From Bacillota bacterium (GTDB lineage: Bacteria > Bacillota > Clostridia > Christensenellales > JAEXRW01): a stretch of DNA of 64,000 nt. Each line of letters begins with the position of its first letter. Within the stretch, counting starts at the first letter, position 1. The notes under the pieces are model-generated. The model saw only the letters and a list, made by a program, of their open reading frames with translations. It ran no database searches and was not told where the DNA came from. The translations under genes were made by a program, and so were the position numbers. The DNA lies in assembly GCA_023454175.1 (NCBI GenBank), contig JAEXRW010000040.1, forward strand, positions 1 to 64,000, given 5' to 3'. Shown piece after piece: positions 8,418-16,900 of the stretch.

Positions 8418-9874
8418 TCATTCATCCCTTTCGTCCCGCTCGTCCTTCTTTTCACAGTACGTCAGCCAACGTTCATACCGTTTCATCAGGGTGGAATGGT
8501 TTTGGGGATCGGGCACGTATTCCCTGCCGGGCAGGGGTGAGATGTCTTTCAGCGTCGTCCGTTTTCCTATAGCGTATTGGGCCATGTATACGGCGCCCAG
8601 CAGCGAGGCGTGCTCTCCCGTATCTTCGGTCAATGCGGCGCCAAAGATGTCCGCCGCCAGTTGCATCCAAAAAGGCGAATGGGTGATCCCGCCCGAGATG
8701 CTGATGCGCTGAGGCTTCACCGCCTCAAAGGACCTGAGCAGCAGGTAATTTCGGTACAGGCCGAAAATCACGCCCTCCAACACCGCGTAATAGAACTCTC
8801 CCGCGCCGTGCATGCCGGTGAGTTCCATGAATCCGCCCCGTTTCGTATCGTCCCATCCCGGCGCGCCCTCCCGAAAAGGAAGGGCATGAAATACGGCGCG
8901 TCCTCCCGGTTGATTCCCACGGCCAGTTTCTCCAGCGTATCGAGGTCGTATGTGTCGCAAAGCAGTCCTTTGGTCAGCCACTTCACGCAGTTGCCCGCCC
9001 CCGGCGCCTGCGCCCCCAGGATGTACATCCCCTCCCCGCCGTAGTAGCAGAATGCCGAGGGTTTAGTCGGGATGAGGGGCCTGTCCACCGTATAGCGCAC
9101 CGCCCCGCTCGTCCCCACCGAGAGCGTCATCACCTTTTCCCCCAGCCCACCCGCGGCCATATGGTTCAGCGCGCCGTCCGCGCTTGCCACGGTGACGGGT
9201 ATTCCGGTTTTCGTATTCAATAGCTTTGCAGCTTCAGTGGTCAATTTGCATGTATGCTCGGGCGGTGTAATCTCCGGCAGCATCCCGCGCTCCAGTCCCG
9301 CCAGCTCCAGCGCCTCTTCGTCCCAGTCCAGCGTTTCCAGCGCCATCATCCCCGTGCCCGAAGCCGCGGTTGACGAAATCTTCCCTTCCCCCGTCAGCCG
9401 GTAAATGAGGTATCCCGGCAGGTTGGACAGGTGTTTAACGGCTGCTATGTCCTTCGTTTGCTTCAGGTGCATCCATTTCCACAGGTCATAGGTGGCGCTC
9501 ACCGGGCACCCGGTGGATTTGTACAGGGAAAAGGCCAGCGCCCTGTCCCGCCTGTATGAGGCTGCCGTCTCCCCCGCGGTCTTGTCCTCCCAGGTGAGCA
9601 CGGGGGATATAGGCCTTCCGTCTTCGCCCAGCAGCAATAAGCCGTGCCAGATGGAGCACAGCCCGATGGCTTCGATCAATATGCCGGGATGGCGTTGTAC
9701 CAATCGCGCCCCGCATGCCAGCACCGTTTCTGCGGCTTCGTCCGCATCTATTCTCCCTTGCGATACGATGGTATCCCCGTATGGTTCCGTTTCCACCCCG
9801 AGAACACCTTTTTCATCATCATACAGCATCGCCTTTGCAGCCGATGTGCTCGCTTCCAGTGCCAGTGTCGCCAT
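8418..9874 (-). pseudogene. FGGY-family carbohydrate kinase (gluconokinase/xylulokinase-like), frameshifted
   Basis: Two minus-strand frames together make one FGGY kinase of about 485 residues, the normal length. The first (from 9874) carries the N-terminal ATPase lobe starting MATLALEASTSAAKAMLYD and the LSVGTSGAVR phosphate-binding loop, close to gluconokinases. It runs to PYFMPFLFG and then leaves the family pattern. The second frame resumes with EGAPGWDD and carries GVIFGLYRN and the SGGITHSPFWMQ motif to the C terminus. Restoring one G in the short G-run at 8870-8873 joins them as FLFGEGAPGWDD. This is either a true pseudogene or a homopolymer error in the assembly. The substrate is not settled. 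Confidence 0.85.
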
Positions 9875-10014
9875 TTTCTGCTCCTTGTGATGATTGATAC
9901 ACTTTATAGTATAATTTCATATTGCGGCTTTTAAAAGGTTTAAATCAAGGATCATAATAATAGGATGCGTTTTTCTTTCTTCTAAACTTCACCCAATTCT
10001 TTTACTCAAGCATA

Positions 10015-10174
10015 GGGAGCCCTGATTGAGCGAATACTGCAGGATTTGCGAGGATATTTGACGATCTGGCGAGGAACAAAAACGAAGGAATAGCATCGCT
10101 ATTTCGAGTTTTTAGTGACAAAGCCATGCGGCAAATTAACCGCAAAGACGCTGCATGAGCCAAACAGGGCTCCC
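10015..10174. repeat. 160-base palindromic element (MITE-like or hairpin repeat)
   Basis: The arms (10015-10094 and 10098-10174) start with identical GGGAGCCCTG words and meet at AATAGC-ATC-GCTATT with a 3-base loop. By eye roughly two thirds to three quarters of positions pair, with small bulges. It has no coding frame of note. The shape fits a non-autonomous palindromic repeat; no second copy is present in this window. Confidence 0.75.
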
Positions 10175-10184
10175 GAACTAAAAA

Positions 10185-10235
10185 ACCAACGCCTGCCTCC
10201 GGCGGGTGGCATGCCGTCCGCCCGCCGGAAGCAGG
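10185..10235 (-). terminator. GC-rich terminator of the glnB-amt operon
   Basis: CCTGCCTCCGGCGGG pairs with CCCGCCGGAAGCAGG (one mismatch). On the minus strand the stem is followed by CGTTGGTTTTTTAG. It lies 65 bases after the stop codon of the ammonium transporter. Confidence 0.65.
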
Positions 10236-10299
10236 TGTCCTTTAGGGGGAACTTCGGACATCCGGGCTGCAGGGAAGGCGCAGGCCGGAGCCGAAAAGT

Positions 10300-11910
10300 T
10301 TATACTTTCACTTTTTCCCGTTCAGGTTTCCCGGATGGGACCTTGGGGGCAGGGCCGAAGTTTGAGACCCCGTCGTAATCGATGTTCGTCATCTGGAAGT
10401 TGGGGTAGGCCAGGGCCCCCATCTCGGGGATATCCAGCCCGGCGATCTCCGCTTCCTTCTTCACGCGGATGCCCATGATCTTGTCGAGCGCCTTGTAGAA
10501 GAGCCAAGATGTCCCCACGCCCCAGATGATGAGCGCCGCGATGCAGATCAGCTGCGCATAGAACTGGCCGGGGTCGCCGTAGAAGAGGCCCTTGACCGGT
10601 CCCGTTACGCCGTTGAAGCCGTCGCCGTATGTGCCGTCCGCGAAGAGCCCCAGCGCCAGGATGCCCCAGATACCGTTCACGCCGTGCACCGAGATGGCGC
10701 CCACCGGGTCGTCGATCTTGCATTTCTTTTCAAAGAACACAACGGCCAGGCACACCAGGATGCCGGCGATCGCGCCGATCGCCACCGCGGCGATGCTGTT
10801 GACGAAGGCGCAGGGTGCCGTGATGGCCACCAGCCCCGCCAGGGCGCCGTTGCATGTCATGGATACGTCGGGCTTGCCGTAGCGCGCCCACATGTAGAAC
10901 ATCGCCACCAGGCCGCCGATCGCGCCCGCCAGCATGGTGTTCGTCGCCACCACCGCCAGGCGGAAGTCCTGCCCGTTCAGCGTGCTGCCCGCGTTGAATG
11001 CAAACCAGCAAAAGAAAAGGATGATCGTGCCCAGCACCGCCATGGGGATGTGGTGCCCCGGGAAAGCGTTGGGCGTCCCGTCCTTTTTGAATTTCCCGAT
11101 GCGCGGTCCGATGATGATCGCGGAGGCAAAAGCCATCATGCCGCCCATGCCGTGCACTACCGAGGAGCCTGCGAAGTCCAGTGCGCCGTGCCCAAGGCCG
11201 AAGTTGCTGCCCAGCGTGGCCAGCCAGCCGCCGCCCCACATCCAGTTGCCGAAGATGGGGTAGTAGATCATGGATACGAAGAACGAGCCCACGACGATCG
11301 CGGAGTATTTCACGCGTTCCGCCATCGCGCCCGTGGGGATGGTGCAGGTGGTATCCATAAATACCATCTGGAAGAAAAAGAGTGCGAAGATGCCCGCGTC
11401 ATAGCCGCTGCCCGAGAGCAGGAAGCCTTTGTACCCCAGGATCCCGCCGAATCCGGGGATCACGAGCTCCCCGTTCAGTCCTGCAGTGCCTGCGCCCAGG
11501 TTCGCGTTGCCCCCGGAGCCGCCGAATTGCAGGGCGAAACCCACCAGGTAATAGCCGAGTGCGCCCACCAGGAAGACCATCAGATTCATGCCCATGGTGT
11601 GCAGCGCGTTTTTGGCCTGTGTGAAGCCCGTTTCCACCAGGGCAAATCCCGCCTGGAAGAAGAATATCAGCATGCCGCAGATCAGGACCCACACGTAATT
11701 GATGCCGACCTTGTTTTTGCCCACCTGGTCCGCCAGTTCATCCACCGTCGGCTGGCCCGCGGTCGCCGCGGTCACGTTCGCCACGCCGCCCGTGTTGGCC
11801 CCGCCTGGGTCCGCCGTGGAAGTATCCGGTGAGATCAGGATTGAAAGAACGATGCCGCCTGCGATGACCAGCAGAAAAACGATCAATAATATCACATTGC
11901 GCTTTTTCAT
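10300..11910 (-). CDS. amt: Ammonium transporter (Amt/MEP/Rh family)
   Basis: A 536-residue membrane protein that imports ammonium. After an N-terminal hydrophobic segment and a Ser/Thr/Gly-rich extracellular stretch (to about residue 60) come the usual eleven Amt helices, with the family blocks FQAGFALVETG, DFAGSSVVHGMGG, FCWFAFNAGST and a final SVHGVNGIWG. The two central histidines of the pore are in these HG motifs (SSVVHGMGG and SVHGVNG). The protein is longer than the typical 400-450 residues because of the N-terminal extension and a cytoplasmic tail. It is third in an operon behind a PII protein, which in this family binds the cytoplasmic face and blocks transport when nitrogen is sufficient. 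Confidence 0.95.
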   Translation of the reverse strand: MKKRNVILLIVFLLVIAGGIVLSILISPDTSTADPGGANTGGVANVTAATAGQPTVDELADQVGKNKVGINYVWVLICGMLIFFFQAGFALVETGFTQAKNALHTMGMNLMVFLVGALGYYLVGFALQFGGSGGNANLGAGTAGLNGELVIPGFGGILGYKGFLLSGSGYDAGIFALFFFQMVFMDTTCTIPTGAMAERVKYSAIVVGSFFVSMIYYPIFGNWMWGGGWLATLGSNFGLGHGALDFAGSSVVHGMGGMMAFASAIIIGPRIGKFKKDGTPNAFPGHHIPMAVLGTIILFFCWFAFNAGSTLNGQDFRLAVVATNTMLAGAIGGLVAMFYMWARYGKPDVSMTCNGALAGLVAITAPCAFVNSIAAVAIGAIAGILVCLAVVFFEKKCKIDDPVGAISVHGVNGIWGILALGLFADGTYGDGFNGVTGPVKGLFYGDPGQFYAQLICIAALIIWGVGTSWLFYKALDKIMGIRVKKEAEIAGLDIPEMGALAYPNFQMTNIDYDGVSNFGPAPKVPSGKPEREKVKV

Positions 11911-11925
11911 TGTTACCCCTCCCGT

Positions 11926-12216
11926 CTATTTGCTTTTACTTTGTTTTTTAAAATTGCTCCAGGAAAATTCCTTGCCCTCGAGCTTCTTGCTCATTTTCAT
12001 CGTGGACAGGAAAAAACGTACCCCCAGGAAGATCACCACGGCTGCGAAGATAAAGCCGGGGATGTCGGCGTTCAATACTTTGAAGCTCACTCCATTGAGT
12101 ATTGAGTAGACCGCGAAGCCCGCGCCCAGCATCGTGATGATGGTGGATCCCGCGAAGAGTGCGATCACCGCGGCCAGTTTTCCGCCGTTATGCTTTTTCA
12201 TTTCATATTGCGTCAT
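11926..12216 (-). CDS. Small two-helix membrane protein between glnB and amt
   Basis: A 96-residue protein with two hydrophobic helices (about residues 14-42 and 52-70) and a basic C-terminal tail ending KKQSKSK, probably cytoplasmic. Its ATG at 12216 overlaps the end of glnB by 14 bases; a second in-frame ATG (MKKHNGGK) at 12201 starts one base after the glnB stop and would be translated by coupling. It ends 15 bases before amt. I do not recognise the family. Position between PII and its transporter suggests a role in ammonium uptake or its control, but this is inference from context only. Confidence 0.8.
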   Translation of the reverse strand: MTQYEMKKHNGGKLAAVIALFAGSTIITMLGAGFAVYSILNGVSFKVLNADIPGFIFAAVVIFLGVRFFLSTMKMSKKLEGKEFSWSNFKKQSKSK

Positions 12217-12541
12217 CGCCGTGTTCCCCCGTCCTGATGCGTATTGCGTCGATGACGTCGTAGATGAAGATTTTGCCGTCCCCGATGTTGCCCGTGCGGA
12301 TGCGCTCCAGCAGCAGCTCCACCAGCGGGCTCACCGTCTGGTCCTTCACCACGGTTTCCACCTTCACCTTGGGCAGCAGGTTGATGTCGTAGGCCACCCC
12401 GCGGTACATCTCCCGCCTGCCTTTCTGCGTGCCGCACCCCGAGACCATGCTCACGGTGATGCCTTTGATATCCAGCTCCCGCAGCGTTTCCTTCACGTCC
12501 TCGAGTTTTTCCGGCCGTGTGATGAGTTCGATCTTCTTCAT
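12203..12541 (-). CDS. glnB/glnK-like: Nitrogen regulatory protein PII
   Basis: A cytoplasmic trimeric signal protein that binds ATP/ADP and 2-oxoglutarate and controls ammonium uptake. The ATG at 12541 has AAGGGAGGTG upstream and yields exactly 112 residues, the standard PII length; an upstream frame to 12580 is discarded. The body shows MKKIELITRPEKLEDVKETL, the T-loop with the Tyr of MYRGVAYD, and the C-terminal signature TGNIGDGKIFIYDVIDAIRIRTGE. The link to amt in one operon makes GlnK-type control of that transporter the likely job. The T-loop tyrosine that is uridylylated in some bacteria is present, but no uridylyltransferase is in this window. Confidence 0.95.
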   Translation of the reverse strand: MKKIELITRPEKLEDVKETLRELDIKGITVSMVSGCGTQKGRREMYRGVAYDINLLPKVKVETVVKDQTVSPLVELLLERIRTGNIGDGKIFIYDVIDAIRIRTGEHGDDAI

Positions 12542-12568
12542 TTGATGGACACCTCCCTTTCTTTCTGT

Positions 12569-12582
12569 GTGTGTATACACAC
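12569..12582. promoter_or_regulatory. Palindromic operator-like site upstream of glnB
   Basis: GTGTGTATACACAC is a perfect 14-bp palindrome 28 bases before the PII start codon. It does not match the TGTNAN7TNACA spacing of GlnR/TnrA sites. Its placement would let a bound protein or an RNA hairpin affect initiation. Confidence 0.4.
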
Positions 12583-12650
12583 TCCTTGCGGCGGCTGTTC
12601 GCCCATGGTCTGTCTAGCACTGTAACGCGTTTGACCCGGAATAAACAAAA

Positions 12651-12677
12651 GGCGCTTTTGTTTTTCACAAAAGCGCC
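12651..12677 (-). terminator. Hairpin 1 upstream of glnB (terminator/attenuator)
   Basis: An 11-bp perfect stem GGCGCTTTTGT/ACAAAAGCGCC with a 5-nt loop is followed on the minus strand by TTTTGTTTATT. It lies 110 bases before the PII start, so it would act as an attenuator if transcription begins upstream of it. Confidence 0.75.
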
Positions 12678-12746
12678 ATCGCTTTCACAGCACGGGTCGA
12701 TGCTCCCCCATCGGGGGGCATGCGGGTCGTAGGATCAATATAAATA

Positions 12747-12787
12747 AAGGGTGCTTCTCAATTGAATAGTCTTTGAGAAGCACCCTT
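12747..12787. terminator. Hairpin 2 upstream of glnB
   Basis: A 15-bp perfect stem AAGGGTGCTTCTCAA/TTGAGAAGCACCCTT with an 11-nt loop. The better T-run (TTTTTT) follows on the plus strand; on the minus strand only TATTTAT follows. Confidence 0.7.
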
Positions 12788-12868
12788 GCTTTTTTACATG
12801 GATCGTGTGGCGGGTATTTTCCCGCCAGTTTAAATGGGTTCTTGCAGTTTCCTTCCCTGAAAACAAGA

Positions 12869-12900
12869 ATGGCGCTTCAACGCTTTTGTTGAAACGCCAT
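12869..12900 (-). terminator. Hairpin 3, terminator of the methyltransferase gene
   Basis: A 13-bp stem with one mismatch (ATGGCGCTTCAAC/GTTGAAACGCCAT) and a 6-nt loop, followed on the minus strand by TCTTGTTTTC. It lies 168 bases past the methyltransferase stop. Confidence 0.65.
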
Positions 12901-13068
12901 AGTTTCCAGCCGGTTTTGATGGCACTATTATATATGCCTATTTTGCACCTGTCAATACCCTATATTGCACTTTTATTAAATATTTCAAGTCATTTATGCT
13001 AATTATGAATAATGTACTTTGCATTCCTGCATTTCTTGCCTTGCGTATGATACAGCCATGCTTCCCGG

Positions 13069-13902
13069 TCACCGTTTCTGAAGAAGTACCGCCATCGTCT
13101 TCCCCTCGTCCGCGTATGGTTCACCGGCGATGTCATCGTACCAGCCGATTGCGCTGAACCCCGCTCCCTCCGCCTCTGCCAGCATGCTTTCCCGCGTGAA
13201 GCAATGGTGCCAGATATGGTACGCCTTCGTCTCCTTCCCGGTAATAACAACATTCAGGTTCAGAAGCGTGTGGTCCTCGTACCTGCGCCGTGCGTTCAGG
13301 CAGATGTAAGGCTCCGCGCTCCAGAATCCCCCGTTTTCGCACAGCTCCCATGTCTGCCCCTCCGTGGATTCGTCGTATTCCCGGATGGTGCTCACATCCA
13401 GCAGGAACCGTCCGCCCGGGAGCAGGCAGTTATACACCTTGCCCATCAATCGTTTCCGGTCCTCCGCGGAGAGCGCGCAGTAGTCGCAGTAGATCATCAC
13501 CGCCGCGTCATATACCGCTTTCGGTGCCCACTCCAGGTAGTTTGCCTGCAGGTAGGTGATGGGCAGGTCCATATCCTTTGCGGTTTGAATGGCATGGTCG
13601 ATGGACCGTCTGGAGAAATCTAACCCGGTAACGGCGTACCCGGCTTTTGCGAACCGCTGCGCATACAGTCCCGGCCCGCACCCCAGATCAAGTAACCTTG
13701 GATATTTGGAGGGCGGTATAACTGTACTGATCCATTCCGCCGACCGGTCCATGAAGCCCGGTTTCCGGCTGGCCAGCTCCTCATCCGGGTCCAGGTGCGT
13801 CTCCAGCAGCTTCTTGGAGATGTGCTCGTCCGTCCAGAAGTTGGACACGTCTTTGGTGTAGATCGGGGGATACTTCAGGTGTGTGGCAAGCAGGTCGAAC
13901 AT
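13069..13902 (-). CDS. Class I SAM-dependent methyltransferase
   Basis: A 277-residue cytoplasmic protein of the class I methyltransferase fold. Motif I, LLDLGCGPGLYAQRFAKAGY, is at about residue 70, followed by the acidic end of strand 2 (VTGLDFS) and the post-strand-4 block AAVMIYCDYCAL. The preceding 65 residues (DEHISKKLLETHLDPDEELASRKP) form an N-terminal helical cap common to small-molecule methyltransferases. AAAGGAG precedes the ATG. The substrate is unknown. It stands alone, between the terminator of the giant surface protein and the hairpins ahead of glnB. Confidence 0.9.
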   Translation of the reverse strand: MFDLLATHLKYPPIYTKDVSNFWTDEHISKKLLETHLDPDEELASRKPGFMDRSAEWISTVIPPSKYPRLLDLGCGPGLYAQRFAKAGYAVTGLDFSRRSIDHAIQTAKDMDLPITYLQANYLEWAPKAVYDAAVMIYCDYCALSAEDRKRLMGKVYNCLLPGGRFLLDVSTIREYDESTEGQTWELCENGGFWSAEPYICLNARRRYEDHTLLNLNVVITGKETKAYHIWHHCFTRESMLAEAEGAGFSAIGWYDDIAGEPYADEGKTMAVLLQKR

Positions 13903-13927
13903 CTTTGCAGCTCCTTTACTCCGAATT

Positions 13928-13957
13928 GAAAAGCCGCAGGTTTGGTCCTGCGGCTTG
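13928..13957 (-). terminator. Terminator of the giant surface protein gene
   Basis: AAGCCGCAGG pairs with CCTGCGGCTT around a 6-nt loop and is followed on the minus strand by TTTTC, 20 bases past the stop codon. Confidence 0.9.
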
Positions 13958-13975
13958 TACGTAACTTGACGTGTT

Positions 13976-16900
13976 TCAACTGTCTGTTTCCGTTTTCCTT
14001 GTCCTGCGCATCCGGTGCAGCGTCAGTGCGATGAGCAGCCCGGCGAAGATCAGCAGGATGCTGCCGATCACGATATAGTCATACGATGGGTCCGCCGTGG
14101 CCCCGCCCGAGCCTTTGTATACGCCCGCGTCAATGGTCACGTTGTTGTCGCCCGAGACCAGGTCCACCGGCGTCGTGTCTCCGTTCACATCCGCATTGCT
14201 GTCCGTTCCGCTGGCGGGGTCCGTCCCTGTGATGGTAAATACATACCCCGGCGGCAGGATGAATTTCACGCGGTAGTCTCCCGGCATGAGGCCTGTGAAC
14301 ATGTAGTCGCCCTTGGCGTCCGTTACCGTCGTCCCCACCAAGTTCCCTTCGCTGTCATAGAGCAGCACCGTCACGCCCTTCACGCCTTTTTCCTTCTTGT
14401 CCTGGATGCCGTCCTTGTCCGTGTCGATCCATATCCGGCTCCCCAGCGCAGCCAGCTTGTACAGCCCCGCGTCCCACGTCATATCGCTCTGCCCCGTTGC
14501 CAGGCTGGTGAGCACGCTCTTGCCTGTGGTGGTATCCATGTCGCTGTCCAGCGCGTCGTCGCTTCCTGCGTCTTTGGGTGTGAATCCGGCATAGGCGGCA
14601 GGTTTCGTCACCTGGACGGAGTAATCGCCCGGGGTCAGCTGCGTGAAGCTGTAATGCCCGCCCGCGTCCGTCGTCGCCGTGCGCAGCTGTACGCCGGCGG
14701 AGCTGAGCAGTTTAACGGTGACGCCGGGGATCCCCGCCTCTCCCGCGTCCTGGATGCCGTTGATGTTGAAATCATCCCACACCGTATCCCCCAGGGATGC
14801 ATAGTAGTAGATGCCCGCGTCCCGCGTCAGGTCGTTCTGCCCCGATGCCAGGGCAAACGCCGCAGTTTTCCCGGTGCTGGTGTTTGCATCGCTGTCTGTG
14901 GCGTCATTGGTGCCCGCGTCCTGCAGGGTGGTATAGGCTCCGTTTACCGGCAGCGCGAAGTGGACGGAGTAGTTGCCGGGCGCGAGGTTCGGGAAGAGGT
15001 ATTTCCCGTCCGTATCCGTTGTCGTGGTTGCGAGCGGGCTGCTTGCGCCCAGCTTGTGCGCGCCGTAGGATACGGTTTCGCTGTACAGCCTTACGGTGAT
15101 GTTGGGCACGCCTGCTTCATCCGCGTCCTGCAGGCCATCCAGGTTGTCATCATGCCAGACGAAATCGCCCAAGCTCGCGTAATGGTACACGCCCGCGTCC
15201 CATGTCCAGTCCCGCTGCCCAGCCGCCAGGGTGATGGTTCCCGTACGGCCCGAACTGTTCACGTCGCTGTCCTTGGCGTTGTCGCTGCCTGCGTCACGCG
15301 CGGTGAATGCGTCATAGCCCGCTGGCTTGCTGACGGATATGAAATATTGCCCCGCATCCACGTCTATGAATGCGTAGTATCCGGCCGTGCTGGACGGCCC
15401 GCCGGTGATGGTCGTAGTGGATGCCACCAGGCTGTCGTCGCCCGCCGCGCGCAGTTCCACCGTCACATCGTTGATGCCCGTTTCCCCCGCGTCCTGGATG
15501 CCGTTTCCGTTGGCGTCGTGCCAGATATAGTCGCCCAGCGCCGCCCTGTGCATCCCCGCGTCCCACGTCAGTTCCGTTTCCTCCGGGGACAGGGTGGTGT
15601 TTGCCGTATATCCGGTCGAGGTGTTTGCATCGCTATCCCTGGCGTCATTCCCGCCCGCGTCCTGCGTGCTGAATGCGTATCCGGCGGGCAGTGTGAATTT
15701 CGCATAATAGGTACCCGCCATCAGGTGGTCAAAGGAATAATATCCGCCTGCGTCCGTCGTATCCGTCCCGGCTGTCGTATCGTCCCCCGTCAGTGCGGTC
15801 CCGTCCGGCCCCGCGCTGTAAAGCGTAACGGCCACGCCCGGGATGCCGCCTTCCCCTGTATCTTGTATGCCGTCCGCGTTGAGGTCGTTCCATACGAAGT
15901 CTCCATAGGAGGCCATCATGTATATCCCGGCGTCATTTGTCCAGTCCCGCTGCCCCGCCGCGAGGGTAATGGTGCCCGTTACGCCGGAACTGTTCACATC
16001 GCTGTCTTTGGCGTCATCCCCTGCATTCCGCAGCGTGAAAAGGTCGTCCCCGGATGGCTTGATGACGGTGATGGTATACTGGCCGGCCGGGAGGTCGAGG
16101 AATTCATAGTATCCGGTGGCACTGGAAGGCCCTCCCGTCGCCGTTGTGGTGCTGGCGATAAGGCCGCCGCCAGGCGCCGCGTGGAGTTCTACGGTCACGC
16201 CGTTGATGCCCGCCTCCCCCGTATCCTGGATGCCGTTGGCATTGATGTCATACCACACGTAGTCGCCCAGCGCCGCCTTGTGGATCCCGGCGTCCCACGT
16301 GTCGTCATATTCGTCGTATGCCAGGCTGGTGGCGGCCGTGTAACCGGTCGAGGTGTCCGCGTCGCTGTCCGTTGTATCCGCCGTTGCGTTCGCCGGGGAG
16401 AAAGCATAGCCTGTCGGCAGGGTAAATCCGATATAATAGGAGCCCGGCGTCAGGTGGTCGAAAAGGTACGCTCCGCTGGCGTTCGTCGTCGCGGTCCCCG
16501 CCGTTGTATCGTCGCCGGTGTGCGGCGTCCCGTCCTCTCCTACGTTATAGAGTGTGACGGTCACGCCCGAAACGCCTGTCTCGCCTGTATCCTGCACGCC
16601 GTCGGCGTCCATGTCGTTCCATACGAAATTCCCGATGCTGGGCTGCTTGTACATCCCCGCGTCCCGCGTCAGGTCGATCTCACCCGCATCCTGGGTGAAT
16701 GTGGCCGATGCGCCCGTTGCGTCCACGTCGCTGTCCTTCGCGTCATCGCCGCCCGCATCTGCTGAGGTGAATGTGTCATAACCTGCGCCCAGCGTCATCT
16801 TGACGGAGTAGTTCCCCGCGTCCAAATCGGTGAACTGATAGGATCCCGAAGCATTTGTATTTGTCGTTCTGAGGGGCGTCGGGTTGCCGTTCAGGTACAG

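Larger units (their letters stand above)
9875..10299. other. Intergenic stretch of 425 bases with two long hairpins
   Basis: It contains a 160-base imperfect palindrome (10015-10174) and a GC-rich hairpin (10192-10235). The first 130 bases, upstream of the kinase, are AT-rich and include TATAGTATAAT-like sequence suited to a promoter. No gene is seen. Confidence 0.6.
12542..13068. other. Leader and intergenic region upstream of glnB, 527 bases
   Basis: It holds three long stem-loops in a row (12651-12677, 12747-12787, 12869-12900) and a 14-bp perfect palindrome GTGTGTATACACAC at 12569-12582, just upstream of the glnB ribosome binding site. No gene is seen. Confidence 0.65.

Noticed and set aside
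14015..16765. A 916-codon open frame on the plus strand and other long frames opposite the giant surface protein
   Set aside because: It mirrors the repetitive Asp/Gly/Thr codons of the minus-strand gene, is rich in Arg/His/Val with no motif, and has no ribosome binding site. The real gene has a signal peptide and twelve clear domains.
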